64,000 nt of DNA from Hymenobacter sp. APR13 (GTDB lineage: Bacteria; Bacteroidota; Bacteroidia; Cytophagales; Hymenobacteraceae): positions 1,429,001-1,493,000 of the forward strand of contig NZ_CP006587.1 in assembly GCF_000737515.1 (NCBI RefSeq), in the 5' to 3' direction. Position numbers and translations under genes: made by a program. Below the pieces are notes generated by a model that worked only from the letters and a program-made list of their open reading frames with translations, searched no databases and was not told the origin of the DNA. Of the stretch, positions 8,151 through 17,442 are shown one piece after another (the first letter of the stretch is position 1; every line of letters begins with the position of its first letter).

Positions 8151-10676
8151 TTAGCGGATCTGCTGGCCGATGATGAAGTGGAATTGGTTGCGGTCCTGCG
8201 CCGCCTGCGTCCCGCTCGTACGCGGAATCAGGTCGAACGCCCGGCCGTAGTCGAAGCCCAGCAAACCAAATGCCGACATGAAGATTCGGGCGCCAAAACC
8301 AGCCGAACGATACAATTTATAAGGATTGTAATCCGTGTAGCTGTTGAAGGAGTTACCGGCTTCCGCGAAACTCAGGATGTATACCGTGGCCGCGGGGTTC
8401 AGGGACACCGGATAACGCATCTCCATCACAAACTTATTGTACACCACGCCGCCGTTATCGTTCTGGCGGGCCGTTGGAATGGCGTTGGGGTCCTGTGGGT
8501 CGGCGTATCCACGCAGACCAATGTATTCGGTACCCACCAAGAAGTTGCTGCTGCCACCGGCCGCCAGACCCGAACCGCCCAGTTTGAAGCGCTCAAACGG
8601 CCCAATTGCCCGGGAGCTGTTGTAGGTGCCAATGAAGCCGAAGTGGGCGCGGGTGTTGAGTACCAGCTTGCCTACGATGGGCGTAAACCACGAAGCATCC
8701 AGCATCCATTTGTGGAATTCCACCCACTCGTTCACGTTCGGGTGCGAGCCTTTGAACACCGAATACGGTGGCGTCAGGTTCACACTCAGCGCTAAGGACG
8801 AGCCCCGACGCGTATAGGTTGGGTTGTCGATGCTGTTGCGCGACAGGGTGGTATTGAGCGTGATGTTGTTCGCCGTGCCATTACCATCAGCGAAAGCCTG
8901 AATAAACGGATAGTTTTTCAGCTTGTACTGGCTCACCGACAGCGAATTGCTGAGCGTGAAGTAGTCATCAGGCCAGCGCAGGCGGCGGCCCAGGCTCAGC
9001 GAGGCGCTGTTCACCTTAATCGACTGCTCTGAGTTGGCATCGAATGCTTGGCCTACCCGCTGAATGCTCTTGTTGAGGCTAAATGACAGCGAGTTGGGCT
9101 TGCGGCCACCCAGCCATGGCTCCGTGAACGAGAACGAATACGCTTGGTACTGCGTGCCGTTGGCCTGCACGTTCAGAGCTAGCCGCTGGCCGTCGCCGGC
9201 CGGCACAGGCGTCCAGTTGCGGAAATCGTTGGCTTTTCGCAGCGAGAAGTTGTTGAACACCAGGCCTACTGTGCCGATAAAGCCTGCATAGCCGCCCCAG
9301 CCGCCCGACAGCGTAATCTGGTCCGAGGGCTTTTCTACCACCGTGTAGTTGATGTCTACGGTGCCATCGGCCGGGTTAGGCACTGGGTTGATGCCTACTT
9401 TTTCGGGGTCGAAATAACCCAGCGTGGCTATTTCGCGCTGCGAGCGAATCAGCAGCTCCCGGTTGAACTTGTCACCGGGCAGCGTACGCAGCTCGCGGCG
9501 CAGCACGTGGTCCGACGTTTTGGTGTTGCCGGCAATGTTGATGTCCTTGATACGGGCCTGTACCCCCTCCGTGATGCGCATCTCGATATCAATCGAGTCG
9601 CCTTCCACTTTGGTTTCCACCGGGTCGATGGAGAAGAACAGGTAGCCATCGTTCATATAGAGCGACGTGATATCCTGGCCTGTAGGGTTATAGTTAAGGC
9701 GCTTATCCAGCGTTTCCTTGCTGTACACACTACCCTCCTTAATGCCGAGCACCGAGGCCAGTGTCTTGTCATCGTAGAGGTAGTTGCCGGCCCAGCTGAT
9801 GTTGCGGAAGTAATACTTCGGGCCTTCATCCAGCTTGATGCGTAGCGCCAAGCCATCTTCCGTCCGGATTAGGGTATCCGACACCACAATGGCGTCGCGG
9901 TAGCCTTCCGCGTTGTAGAACTCGATCAGCTTCTTCTTATCCTCTTCAAATTCCAGCTTTTGAAACTTACCGGAGTTGAGAATTTTAGGAAACTTCTTCT
10001 CTTTGGTTTTCTTGAGCTTGCCTTTCAGCTTGCTGTCCTTGAACGCCTCATTGCCTTCGAAAGCAATGTCGCGCACCTTGATCTTGCCGCCTTTGTCTAC
10101 ATTAATCTTCAGCACCACGCTGTTCGACAGGCTCGAGTCCGGCTGCTGCGTTATATTGACTTTGGCGTCGAGGAAGCCTTTGTTGGTATAAAACTTCCGT
10201 ACCTGGGTGCGTGTGTTACTCAGCAGAGCATCCGTAACCACCTTGCCCCGGATCAGCTTGATCTTCTTGCCCAGGTCATCTGCTTGGCTCTTGCTGATAC
10301 CAACAAACTCGAACTTCGACAGCCGCGGCCGTTCTTTCAGATTAAAATCCAGGAAGATGCGGTTGCCTTCCGTGCGTGCAATCGACACACTGACGTCGCC
10401 CAGAATGCCTTGGTCCCAAAGCTTACGGATGGCTTTGCCGATTTCTTCGCCCGGCACCGAAATAGGGTCGCCAACGCGCAAACCAGTAAGGCCAATCAAC
10501 GTATTAGCATCCAGGTAGCGAGCACCGCTAATGGTAATGCCGCCTAACTCATACCGTTTCGGCTCCTCTCCGGCAGCCGCAGGCGCAACCTGCGCCATAC
10601 CGGCTATCGGAAACCCGACGCCCAGAGTCAGTACTACGGCCGCAACCCGGCCCACTGTGTGCAAAGAAAAATTCAT
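8151..10676 (-). CDS. bamA: BamA outer-membrane protein assembly factor
   Basis: BamA is the central pore of the BAM machine that folds beta-barrel proteins into the outer membrane. The 841-residue protein has a signal peptide (about 1-29, ending GMAQ) and successive POTRA domains from about residue 40 (YELGGITISGARYLDANTLI) through about 455. One contains FEGNEAFKDSKLKGKLK and another INIAGNTKTSDHVLRREL. A 16-strand barrel region follows, including the strand FKLGGSGLAAGGSSNFLVGT. The C-terminus FHFIIGQQIR is the last strand. It lies 15 bp behind uppS and ahead of two chaperone genes, so the operon couples lipid carrier synthesis, chaperoning and barrel assembly. Confidence 0.95.
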   Translation of the reverse strand: MNFSLHTVGRVAAVVLTLGVGFPIAGMAQVAPAAAGEEPKRYELGGITISGARYLDANTLIGLTGLRVGDPISVPGEEIGKAIRKLWDQGILGDVSVSIARTEGNRIFLDFNLKERPRLSKFEFVGISKSQADDLGKKIKLIRGKVVTDALLSNTRTQVRKFYTNKGFLDAKVNITQQPDSSLSNSVVLKINVDKGGKIKVRDIAFEGNEAFKDSKLKGKLKKTKEKKFPKILNSGKFQKLEFEEDKKKLIEFYNAEGYRDAIVVSDTLIRTEDGLALRIKLDEGPKYYFRNISWAGNYLYDDKTLASVLGIKEGSVYSKETLDKRLNYNPTGQDITSLYMNDGYLFFSIDPVETKVEGDSIDIEMRITEGVQARIKDINIAGNTKTSDHVLRRELRTLPGDKFNRELLIRSQREIATLGYFDPEKVGINPVPNPADGTVDINYTVVEKPSDQITLSGGWGGYAGFIGTVGLVFNNFSLRKANDFRNWTPVPAGDGQRLALNVQANGTQYQAYSFSFTEPWLGGRKPNSLSFSLNKSIQRVGQAFDANSEQSIKVNSASLSLGRRLRWPDDYFTLSNSLSVSQYKLKNYPFIQAFADGNGTANNITLNTTLSRNSIDNPTYTRRGSSLALSVNLTPPYSVFKGSHPNVNEWVEFHKWMLDASWFTPIVGKLVLNTRAHFGFIGTYNSSRAIGPFERFKLGGSGLAAGGSSNFLVGTEYIGLRGYADPQDPNAIPTARQNDNGGVVYNKFVMEMRYPVSLNPAATVYILSFAEAGNSFNSYTDYNPYKLYRSAGFGARIFMSAFGLLGFDYGRAFDLIPRTSGTQAAQDRNQFHFIIGQQIR

Positions 10677-10691
10677 TCTGTCGTCGAAACC

Positions 10692-11438
10692 TTACGAAAC
10701 GGTGAGCTGCTCACTTGTCTTCCCAAAACGCCGTTCCCGACGCTGATACGCCCGGACCGCCTCTTCAAAGTGCGTCCGGCGAAAATCCGGCCACAGCAGA
10801 TCAGTAATATATAACTCGGTATAGGCCAGCTGCCACAGCAAAAAATTACTAATCCGCTGCTCCCCGCTGGTTCTGATCAGCAATTCAGGGTCTGGAATGC
10901 CGGCAGTAGCCAAGTATTGGGTAATGGTGTTTTCCTGTACGTCTTCCGCCCGGAGTTTCCCGGCTGCTACGTCGGTGGCCATACGCTTGGCGGCCTGCGT
11001 TAGGTCCCACCGGCCACTATAGCTCAAGGCCAGAACCAGTGTCATACGGGTGCCCGCCTTGGTGATTTCAATGGCTTCGGCCAGTTCCCGCTGACAGGAA
11101 GCCGGCAGGTTTTCAATCTGCCCTATGGCCTGCAGGCGGATACTGTTCTTCAGCAGGGTAGGTGTTTCCTGTCGAATAGTGTGCACCAGCAACTGCATCA
11201 GCGCTGTCACCTCGTACGCTGGCCGGGACCAGTTTTCTGTGGAAAAGGCATAGAGCGTCAGAAAGCGCACGCCCATTTCGGCGGCGCCTTCTACCGTGTC
11301 GCGCACGGCCGTAATGGCACTCTGGTGCCCGAAGATGCGGAGGCCGCCCTTCTGCTTGGCCCATCGGCCGTTACCGTCCATGATCACGGCAACGTGGGCG
11401 GGAATATTCTGGGGGTCAATTTCGGACCGGACGGCCAT
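10692..11438 (-). CDS. uppS: Isoprenyl (undecaprenyl diphosphate) synthase
   Basis: This cis-prenyltransferase extends farnesyl diphosphate with isopentenyl diphosphate to make the C55 carrier lipid for peptidoglycan and glycan export. The 248-residue length is typical. Motif VAVIMDGNGRWAKQKG holds the catalytic Asp21, YAFSTENWSRP is the second signature, and RTSGEQRISNFLLWQLAYTE binds diphosphate and Mg2+. The ATG at 11438 aligns with the family N-terminus. It is 15 bp upstream of bamA and 72 bp downstream of a DUF6089 gene on the same strand. Confidence 0.95.
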   Translation of the reverse strand: MAVRSEIDPQNIPAHVAVIMDGNGRWAKQKGGLRIFGHQSAITAVRDTVEGAAEMGVRFLTLYAFSTENWSRPAYEVTALMQLLVHTIRQETPTLLKNSIRLQAIGQIENLPASCQRELAEAIEITKAGTRMTLVLALSYSGRWDLTQAAKRMATDVAAGKLRAEDVQENTITQYLATAGIPDPELLIRTSGEQRISNFLLWQLAYTELYITDLLWPDFRRTHFEEAVRAYQRRERRFGKTSEQLTVS

Positions 11439-11510
11439 TGCTGCTTTTTGCGTAAAGAGGCTGCAAGGTACGTAAATGGTTGCATTCGTCTCTTTTCCGC
11501 CCGCAATCTG

Positions 11511-12275
11511 CTAGCGTAGCAGCTTCGGATTGTCTTTGTAGTGCGGTGGGCAGTTGATCTTGTAGAAGGTATAGGAAATGCTCAGCCCGTTGTAAAAGTA
11601 CCAATCCTGGTCATTGGGATTCCCTACCCGGTCGTTCTGGCCACCCGTCTTACCATCTATGTGGTCTATCTGGTCAGTAAAGGCTTTACGCGCCCCTACT
11701 TCTAAACCCAGGTTCCAATGGGTGGAAACGGCGTATTTCAGGCCAAAGCCAGCCGGCACGGCCAGTCCCAGCATAGCGCCTTTCTTATCAAGGGCAGGCA
11801 GCCCGGCATTGGCAGTGGCGGTGGTAGTGTTGGCCACAAATCCGGCTACCCCAATGAAAACATAAGGCGTGAAATGCACCTTGGCCTTGCGGTAGTGATA
11901 GTCGAAGAAGTTGTATTCCACTATCGCCGAGGCCTCGTACAGACTGCCCTTCATGTTGGCTTGCCGATAGGCAGCGAGTGGAGGCACAGCTCCATTGAAA
12001 CCTTTCACGTTGCCATCATCAGCCCGCAGCAAACCAGCAGTCAGACCACCACGAAGTGTGATAGGCGCCGAAATATCCTTCCGATAAAAGGCCGTTAGAG
12101 CAGGCCTATTATTCTTAAACTGATATCCGGGAGAAAGCTCTCCGCGGTAGTTCAGGCCCCCGAGGCCGATGCCTACTTCACTAGTATATTGAGCTGTGGC
12201 CGTTTGGGCAAAAAAAACACTCCCTACCTGCACAGAGCAGATAAGGAGTGTTTTGATGAGATTCGCTTTGGTCAT
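11511..12275 (-). CDS. DUF6089-type outer-membrane beta-barrel protein
   Basis: The 254-residue protein has a signal peptide ending TATAQ, then amphipathic strands typical of a small barrel: YTSEVGIGLGGLNYRGELSP, FTPYVFIGVAGFVANTT and LGLEVGARKAFTDQIDHIDG. The end is YTFYKINCPPHYKDNPKLLR. It belongs to the family usually found between NAD kinase and uppS in Bacteroidota, whose function is not established. Its location beside BamA and Skp suggests an envelope role. It lies 39 bp after a homologous gene and is probably co-transcribed. Confidence 0.8.
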   Translation of the reverse strand: MTKANLIKTLLICSVQVGSVFFAQTATAQYTSEVGIGLGGLNYRGELSPGYQFKNNRPALTAFYRKDISAPITLRGGLTAGLLRADDGNVKGFNGAVPPLAAYRQANMKGSLYEASAIVEYNFFDYHYRKAKVHFTPYVFIGVAGFVANTTTATANAGLPALDKKGAMLGLAVPAGFGLKYAVSTHWNLGLEVGARKAFTDQIDHIDGKTGGQNDRVGNPNDQDWYFYNGLSISYTFYKINCPPHYKDNPKLLR

Positions 12276-12314
12276 TATGACTGGCTGTGGATGAAACTAG
12301 CCAGTAAATACTGA

Positions 12315-13211
12315 CTAGCGGAATTTCGGGCTCTTCACTTTCGGAGCCAAGATGTAGTTTACAGTGATACCGGTCGTAACGTACCAGTCATCCTCGTCAG
12401 ATTTGCCACGCTGGTAGCCACTCTGGTTGTCCCGGTTCCAAGTACCTGGCTCGTTTCGGGTAATATCCCAGCCAAAGTACTTGGCAGCGTCCGAACCAAG
12501 GTCATTACGGCTTGCTACGTAGTTTGTGCTAACGTCGTCAAGATAGTCATTAAACGTTTTGCGGAAACCAACTTCCAGACCGATGTCGAAGCTCTTGTTC
12601 ACTTTGTAGCGAACACCACCACCAAACGGAATGGCGATACCAGCTTTGTTGTAGTCTACACCTTCGGTTTTCAAAGATTGCAGTGCCACATACGAGCCTT
12701 CTGACAGACCGTTGGAATTGGCGCCTACAAGGCCTTTAGGATTACCGGTGTAAGCAGCAATACCGCCGAATACGTAAGGAACGAGGTCCGGACGCTTGAT
12801 GTATGTGTTGCGGTTCGGAATCAGGTCGAAGATACCTACAACGGAGAGTTCAGCAATATCATTGCGGAAGCTCATGTTACGATTGTAGCGGTATTTTGCT
12901 TCCGAATCGTTTTTGTCTGCTGCTTTTGAGTCGTCGCCGGTGATACGGCCATAGGCCAAGGCAGCACGAGCCGAAATGCGGGGCGTAAAGCGGTGCGTGA
13001 AATTCACTCCAATGTTAGGGCGGGTCGCTCCGAAACGCAGGCTGGGGATGCTGGGTTTCGGCGTGATGTCGCCGAAGTAGTTCATTGCGTTGACGCTAAC
13101 GCCCACCGAATTGTACTGCTTTCGCTTGCTGAACTGCTGTGCGCTAGCCTCGGAGGCTACCAGCGACAGGACAGAAGCCAGCGCCAGAGTGTAGGTGAAG
13201 ATCTGCTTCAT
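12315..13211 (-). CDS. DUF6089-type outer-membrane beta-barrel protein, paralog
   Basis: The 298-residue protein starts at the ATG at 13211, chosen because it opens a clean signal peptide MKQIFTYTLALASVLSLVAS ending SAQ. The open frame runs 55 codons further but those encode no plausible leader. Strands include VGVSVNAMNYFGDITPKPSI, LVPYVFGGIAAYTGNP and IGLEVGFRKTFNDYLDD, the last closely resembling the neighbouring paralog. The C-terminus is KVKSPKFR. A tandem duplication of the DUF6089 barrel is inferred. A -7 promoter box lies about 75 bp upstream. Confidence 0.8.
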   Translation of the reverse strand: MKQIFTYTLALASVLSLVASEASAQQFSKRKQYNSVGVSVNAMNYFGDITPKPSIPSLRFGATRPNIGVNFTHRFTPRISARAALAYGRITGDDSKAADKNDSEAKYRYNRNMSFRNDIAELSVVGIFDLIPNRNTYIKRPDLVPYVFGGIAAYTGNPKGLVGANSNGLSEGSYVALQSLKTEGVDYNKAGIAIPFGGGVRYKVNKSFDIGLEVGFRKTFNDYLDDVSTNYVASRNDLGSDAAKYFGWDITRNEPGTWNRDNQSGYQRGKSDEDDWYVTTGITVNYILAPKVKSPKFR

Positions 13212-13286
13212 ATGGAGCAATGGTTTAGGGATATCAACGGGTTTGATGAGCGAATGTACTGAAAACGAGACAGGCGCACTCAGCGA

Positions 13287-13294
13287 CAAAATTA
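13287..13294 (-). promoter_or_regulatory. Candidate -7 box for the DUF6089/uppS/bamA unit
   Basis: TAATTTTG on the minus strand matches TAnnTTTG in the 130-bp gap after NAD kinase, about 75 bp upstream of the DUF6089 start. A well-spaced -33 TTTG is not visible. It would let the downstream envelope genes be expressed independently of NAD kinase. Confidence 0.35.
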
Positions 13295-13341
13295 AGAGAG
13301 GAAGGGAACTTAAAAAACTTATGGCAAAAAAAGCACTTCCT

Positions 13342-14235
13342 CTATACTGGGATTCCGGACGGATTGCGCCGGTCAAGGCCCCAATTCAATTTACTCCGCA
13401 AGGTACTCAGGAAGTTAACATGATTGAGTTTTACTAGGCGAACTGTAAAATTTTCCCGACGAACCGCAATCTGAATTCCTGCATCCACAGCCACTGAGCG
13501 CGAATCGAGAGAAAGCAGGAATTGGTTGCTCCGGCCTTCTATTTCAAAAGAAATCACGCTGCGGTCTGAGACGATGAGGGGCCTCACATTGAGGTTGTGC
13601 GGACATACGGGAGCAATGATAAAATTGTTTGTCTGGGGCAGCATTACTGGCCCGCCACAGCTGAGCGAGTAGCCGGTAGAGCCGGTAGGCGTGGCCACGA
13701 TCAGCCCATCGGCCCAGTAGGAATTCAGGTATTCTCCATCGATATAGGTGTGCACCACAATCATGGAGGAAGTGTCGCGCTTCAGGATGCTGAACTCGTT
13801 GAGGCCAAAATTGATGCCGCCAAAGGCCTCCGGATCGGTATCCACCCGAATCAGGCTGCGCTCCTCAATCACAAAGTGCCCTTTGAAGAGCGCATCCAGG
13901 GCCTGCGTAATCTGATCGGGGGTGATGGTGGCCAGAAACCCGAGGCGGCCGGTATGAATGCCTAAAATTGGAATCTGCGCACTCCCTACGTAGGTTACCG
14001 TGTCCAGCAGCGTGCCGTCGCCCCCAATGCTGAGCACGAACTGCACGCCAAGCAGCGCATCGCCACGCTGAAAGGTCTGGGTGCCTTCGGGCAGCTGCAG
14101 GCGGGGATGGAGGTACTCGTAGAACGGCTCGGCAATGATGATTTCAGTTTGCCGGTTGGTCAGGTTATCAAGCAGGCCCTGCACAAAAGACAGATTATCG
14201 TCTTGGAAAGGCTTTCCGAGAATGGCGATTTTCAT
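13342..14235 (-). CDS. nadK: NAD kinase
   Basis: NAD kinase phosphorylates NAD+ to NADP+ in the cytoplasm. The 297-residue sequence has the family hallmark GGDGT at 71-75 with Asp73 as catalytic aspartate. The NE pair (LNEFSILKRD) and DGLIVATPTGSTGYSLSCGG, which binds the dinucleotide, follow. Length and start MKIAILGKPF fit the Bacteroidota form. It is 38 bp downstream of a TamA-like barrel gene and 130 bp upstream of the DUF6089 pair. Confidence 0.95.
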   Translation of the reverse strand: MKIAILGKPFQDDNLSFVQGLLDNLTNRQTEIIIAEPFYEYLHPRLQLPEGTQTFQRGDALLGVQFVLSIGGDGTLLDTVTYVGSAQIPILGIHTGRLGFLATITPDQITQALDALFKGHFVIEERSLIRVDTDPEAFGGINFGLNEFSILKRDTSSMIVVHTYIDGEYLNSYWADGLIVATPTGSTGYSLSCGGPVMLPQTNNFIIAPVCPHNLNVRPLIVSDRSVISFEIEGRSNQFLLSLDSRSVAVDAGIQIAVRRENFTVRLVKLNHVNFLSTLRSKLNWGLDRRNPSGIPV

Positions 14236-14251
14236 AGGGGGGGTGGCAGCA

Positions 14252-14265
14252 TCCGCCGAAGCGGA
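14252..14265 (-). promoter_or_regulatory. UUCG-capped hairpin before the nadK start
   Basis: On the minus strand TCCGC-TTCG-GCGGA forms a 5-bp stem with a C(UUCG)G tetraloop, one of the most stable RNA caps, 16 nt before the nadK ATG and followed by a C7 run. It may modulate translation or processing inside the operon. No function is known. Confidence 0.35.
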
Positions 14266-14273
14266 GAATAAGG

Positions 14274-15749
14274 TCAGATGGGAAATTCGGAGCGGAAAAA
14301 GAACCCGCCCTGCCCGCGTAGGGTACGCGTGTATTCCAGGGTGAATACCCGGTCGTAGTAGGTAACAAGGTGCAGGCCCACCCCGGCGGCGGCCAGCAGA
14401 CGCCCGGGCAGCTCATTGGCCAGGCCCCTGGTGTTCGCGCCTACGTAACCGGCATCGGCAAAGGTATTTAAATAGAGTACCAACGGAATGGTATTAATTT
14501 TTGGGTTGTCCAGCGGCTGCAGTTGCAGCCTGCCCGCATCAAAGAGCCGGTAGCTTACGCCTTGTTTCAGCAGGGCATAATGGCGGCCATCGACTACGTA
14601 GGGGTCGTAGCCCCGCACGAGCGACTCGTAGCCCAGGGCGCGGTTGTCGGCGTAGCTGAGGCGGCGGCTGAACCGCATCTGCCCCTGCGCTGCGGCACTG
14701 TAGTAGAAGGGCCCGCCAAGCGCCACGTACCGGGCGTAGCGCCCCCGCACCAGTAGCTGAGGAGGGGCGCCGGGCGTCAGAAAGTGGCGGTAGATGATGC
14801 TGGCCCGGGCGTAGCGCCCGGTGAGCGGATAGGCAAACGTGTTGCGCTGGTTGAGCACAGCGGATAAGCCGGCATCCAGAAACTGACGCCGGGTTCGGCC
14901 CAGAAAATAGTCTGGGTTCAGCAGGTTGACGGAATCGGAAATCTGCTCCTGATGAAAGCTTATGTCGAAAGCGGCTAATGCCTGCACCGTGCGCCGCCAG
15001 CGCAGGCCTACGGTAGCATAAGTACGGCTGATAGGGTCGCCGTTGATCGGTCGGAACGTAACCAGCCGATCCTGCAGCGTAGCGTAATCCAGGGCCCGGG
15101 CCCGGTAAAACGACAGCCCGGCCCCTACCCCGATGCGGCGCCGGGGGCCGTAGCCGGGCGCCTCGTAAAACAGCTCGTATTTGCGGTTGAAGCCCAGCTG
15201 CAGATTGCCGAGCAGCTCCTCGTTGCGGCCCCGGAAATTGTGCCGGGTGATATGCAGGCCGTAGTCGACGCGGCGCCACTTGTCGGGACGGTCGGCCCAG
15301 GCGCGCAGGTTGCGGTCGGCCAGTGAGAAGATGGGAACCGGAAAGGTATACCAGCGTTCCTGCACGCTGAAAAGCACGGTGAGGTCGCCGTCGCGGCACA
15401 CCAGCTGCACCAGCACCTGGTGAAACAGCTGCAGGTTGAACAGCCGCCGGCGGTTGGCCTCCAGGCGGCGGCTCAGGCCGTCCGCGCTGAGCGTGTCGCC
15501 CTCGCGGAAATCCAGCTCGGCCCGCAGCACCTGCTCCTTCGTGACATCGTTGCCGACAAACAGCAGGGAAGCCACGCGAAGTACCGGATAGTTGGGGCAC
15601 TGTGCCCGCAACAAGGTGTCCGGCGCGCTACGGCGCGCAGAATCCGGCGCGAATTGCCCGGCGACCAAAGCCAGCTGGGAATACGACAGAACCGGCCGCA
15701 CTACGCACAGCACCAGAAGCATCAGCCACCAGAAGCACTTTTTTTTCAC
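14274..15749 (-). CDS. BamA/TamA-family outer-membrane protein
   Basis: The 491-residue protein starts at a GTG (15749), with signal peptide MKKKCFWWLMLLVLCVVRPV. One POTRA-like domain at about 55-130 (LRVASLLFVGNDVTKEQVLR) carries the characteristic phrase VGNxxT. A barrel follows with repeated strands such as LQLGFNRKYELFYEAPGYG and YARASIIYRHFLTPG, and the C-terminus is FFFRSEFPI. This is an Omp85-superfamily member much shorter than BamA, with a single POTRA. The substrate is unknown. It lies 11 bp after the CBS gene and 38 bp before nadK, clearly one operon. Confidence 0.82.
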   Translation of the reverse strand: MKKKCFWWLMLLVLCVVRPVLSYSQLALVAGQFAPDSARRSAPDTLLRAQCPNYPVLRVASLLFVGNDVTKEQVLRAELDFREGDTLSADGLSRRLEANRRRLFNLQLFHQVLVQLVCRDGDLTVLFSVQERWYTFPVPIFSLADRNLRAWADRPDKWRRVDYGLHITRHNFRGRNEELLGNLQLGFNRKYELFYEAPGYGPRRRIGVGAGLSFYRARALDYATLQDRLVTFRPINGDPISRTYATVGLRWRRTVQALAAFDISFHQEQISDSVNLLNPDYFLGRTRRQFLDAGLSAVLNQRNTFAYPLTGRYARASIIYRHFLTPGAPPQLLVRGRYARYVALGGPFYYSAAAQGQMRFSRRLSYADNRALGYESLVRGYDPYVVDGRHYALLKQGVSYRLFDAGRLQLQPLDNPKINTIPLVLYLNTFADAGYVGANTRGLANELPGRLLAAAGVGLHLVTYYDRVFTLEYTRTLRGQGGFFFRSEFPI

Positions 15750-15760
15750 CCGCTCGGCCC

Positions 15761-16447
15761 TTACAGACTCAGGTACTTGAGCAGCGCGTCGTAGCGCTCC
15801 TGCTCGTTTTCCCCCAGCTCGCCCACTCCACTGAACTGGGCCGTGATGGCATAGCCAAAACGCTCCAGCGTGGCGACGATTCTCGTCAGGCTGGGCGTAT
15901 TTACTTTGATGGTGAGGCGGATACGGTACGGGTCATGCTCATCCTGTGCGACGTGCGCACTCAGCACCTTGGAGCCGTTTTCCTCGATATAGCGGCTGAT
16001 GGTAGCCAGGGAATAGTCCCGCTCTTCCATCGACAGCACCAGCACGGCGCCCTGGCCGGCCGCGATAGGCAGCTGGCCAAAGGCAGCCAGCGTGTCACTT
16101 ATCGTTACCACGCCCACGTACTCGCGCTCCTTGTTCAGCACCGGCACCAGCTGCACCTTGTTCTGGATGGCTACTTCCATGATGCTGTAGAAGTGCTGAT
16201 CGGACTGCACATGCACGTCGGCATAGCCCAAGGGCAGGCCGGCCAGCAGCTGCCCGCTGTTGTCGGCAAGCTCGTAGTCGAGCAGGTCGGCTTCCGTGAC
16301 CAGGCCCCGGTACTGGCGGTCGTCGAGGACGGGCAATTGGCCGACGTGGAATTCCTCCAGCCACTTGGCCGCTTTGCCCACAGTATCCGACACCTTGAGG
16401 GGCGGAATCATCTGGTTGAGCAGTTCTTCAGCAATCATGGAATGCAT
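15761..16447 (-). CDS. CBS-domain pair protein with ACT-like C-terminus
   Basis: The 228-residue cytoplasmic protein has two CBS motifs, at about 10-60 (IPPLKVSDTVGKAAKWLEEF) and about 75-125 (VQLVPVLNKEREYVGVVTIS). CBS pairs usually sense adenine nucleotides or SAM. The last 85 residues (IRLTIKVNTPSLTRIVATLE) resemble an ACT-like beta-alpha-beta fold. It is the first gene of the CBS/TamA-like/nadK run, a neighbourhood that suggests energy-charge sensing connected with NAD metabolism or envelope growth. An ATG three codons in is an alternative start. Confidence 0.85.
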   Translation of the reverse strand: MHSMIAEELLNQMIPPLKVSDTVGKAAKWLEEFHVGQLPVLDDRQYRGLVTEADLLDYELADNSGQLLAGLPLGYADVHVQSDQHFYSIMEVAIQNKVQLVPVLNKEREYVGVVTISDTLAAFGQLPIAAGQGAVLVLSMEERDYSLATISRYIEENGSKVLSAHVAQDEHDPYRIRLTIKVNTPSLTRIVATLERFGYAITAQFSGVGELGENEQERYDALLKYLSL

Positions 16448-16661
16448 CGGCGGAGGTGAGGAAAAGTGAGGAGCAGCGGCCGGATCTGCGCGGCTGGCAG
16501 CCTCACAAAGCCCGAGTTGGCAAATAAGGTACGAAAAGCGGGCCGCGTTGGCCTGTAGGAAGCGCCTTGTACGACAAAAAGTTTTACGCAGCCCGCAGCC
16601 CGGCTATCCGGCCAGGGCCGCAGGGCCCGCAACAACTGTGCTAACCGCTACCGGCGGGCCG

Positions 16662-17438
16662 CTACGAAACGGCTACCAGCGCAGTCCGTTGCAGGAACTG
16701 GCGGAGCAGCACGTTGAACTCTCGCGGGCGCTCCATCATTGGGGCGTGGCCGCAGTGGTCGAGGAAGCGCAGCTCGGAATTGCGGATGAGGCGGTTGAAA
16801 TCATGCGCCACCAGCGGCGGCGTGATGGTATCGTTGAGGCCCCAGACCAGCAGCGTGGGCACGGCAATCTTGCTTAGCTCCTTGCCGATATTGTGGCGCT
16901 GCGCCGAGCGCGCAATGCTGATGATGCGCAGGCACTTGGCGTTGGAATTGGTGACGTTGAACACCTCGTCCACCAGCTCGCGGGTGGCCACGGCGGGGTC
17001 GTAGAAGGTGTAGGCCACCCGCTCCTGCACGTAGCCGTAGTTGCCGCGCTTCGGAAACGAGCCGCCCATGCCATCCTCGAACAGGCCGCTGCTGCCCGTG
17101 AGCACCAGCCGCGCCACGCGGCCGGGGTTGCGCAGCGTGTATTCCAGCCCTACGTGGCCGCCCAGTGAGTTGCCCAGCACGGTGCAGGCCTCAGAGAGGC
17201 CCATGGTGTGCACGAAGGTTTCCACGTATTTCACCAGGCCGGGCACGCCGGCCTGGGTCAGGGGCATTTCGTAGATGGGCAGCAGCGGAATAATCACCCG
17301 GTAATCCTGGCGGAACTCCGAAACGACGTCGTGCCAGTTGCTGAGGGCGCCGAAAAGGCCGTGCAGCAACAGCAGCACCGGGCCGGTGCCTTCATCCACG
17401 TACTGAAACTCTCCGCGTTGTTTGATCTGCAATTCCAT
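16662..17438 (-). CDS. Alpha/beta-fold hydrolase
   Basis: The 258-residue protein starts at the ATG at 17438, 4 bp after the pabA stop. The longer frame to 17465 would overlap pabA by 23 bp and adds no conserved sequence. The fold is shown by the oxyanion region LLLLHGLFGALSNWHDV, the nucleophile elbow GNSLGG (serine present), the acid strand LLVWGLNDTITPP and the histidine loop DHCGHAPMMERP. Substrate unknown; an esterase or C-C hydrolase are both possible. Gene spacing implies co-transcription with pabA. Confidence 0.88.
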   Translation of the reverse strand: MELQIKQRGEFQYVDEGTGPVLLLLHGLFGALSNWHDVVSEFRQDYRVIIPLLPIYEMPLTQAGVPGLVKYVETFVHTMGLSEACTVLGNSLGGHVGLEYTLRNPGRVARLVLTGSSGLFEDGMGGSFPKRGNYGYVQERVAYTFYDPAVATRELVDEVFNVTNSNAKCLRIISIARSAQRHNIGKELSKIAVPTLLVWGLNDTITPPLVAHDFNRLIRNSELRFLDHCGHAPMMERPREFNVLLRQFLQRTALVAVS

Positions 17439-17442
17439 GTGC

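Noticed and set aside
16448..16661. Small minus-strand ORF between the hydrolase and CBS genes
   Set aside because: Arg/Pro/Ala-rich translation with no plausible start or family; the gap more likely holds the CBS operon promoter, though no clear box was found.
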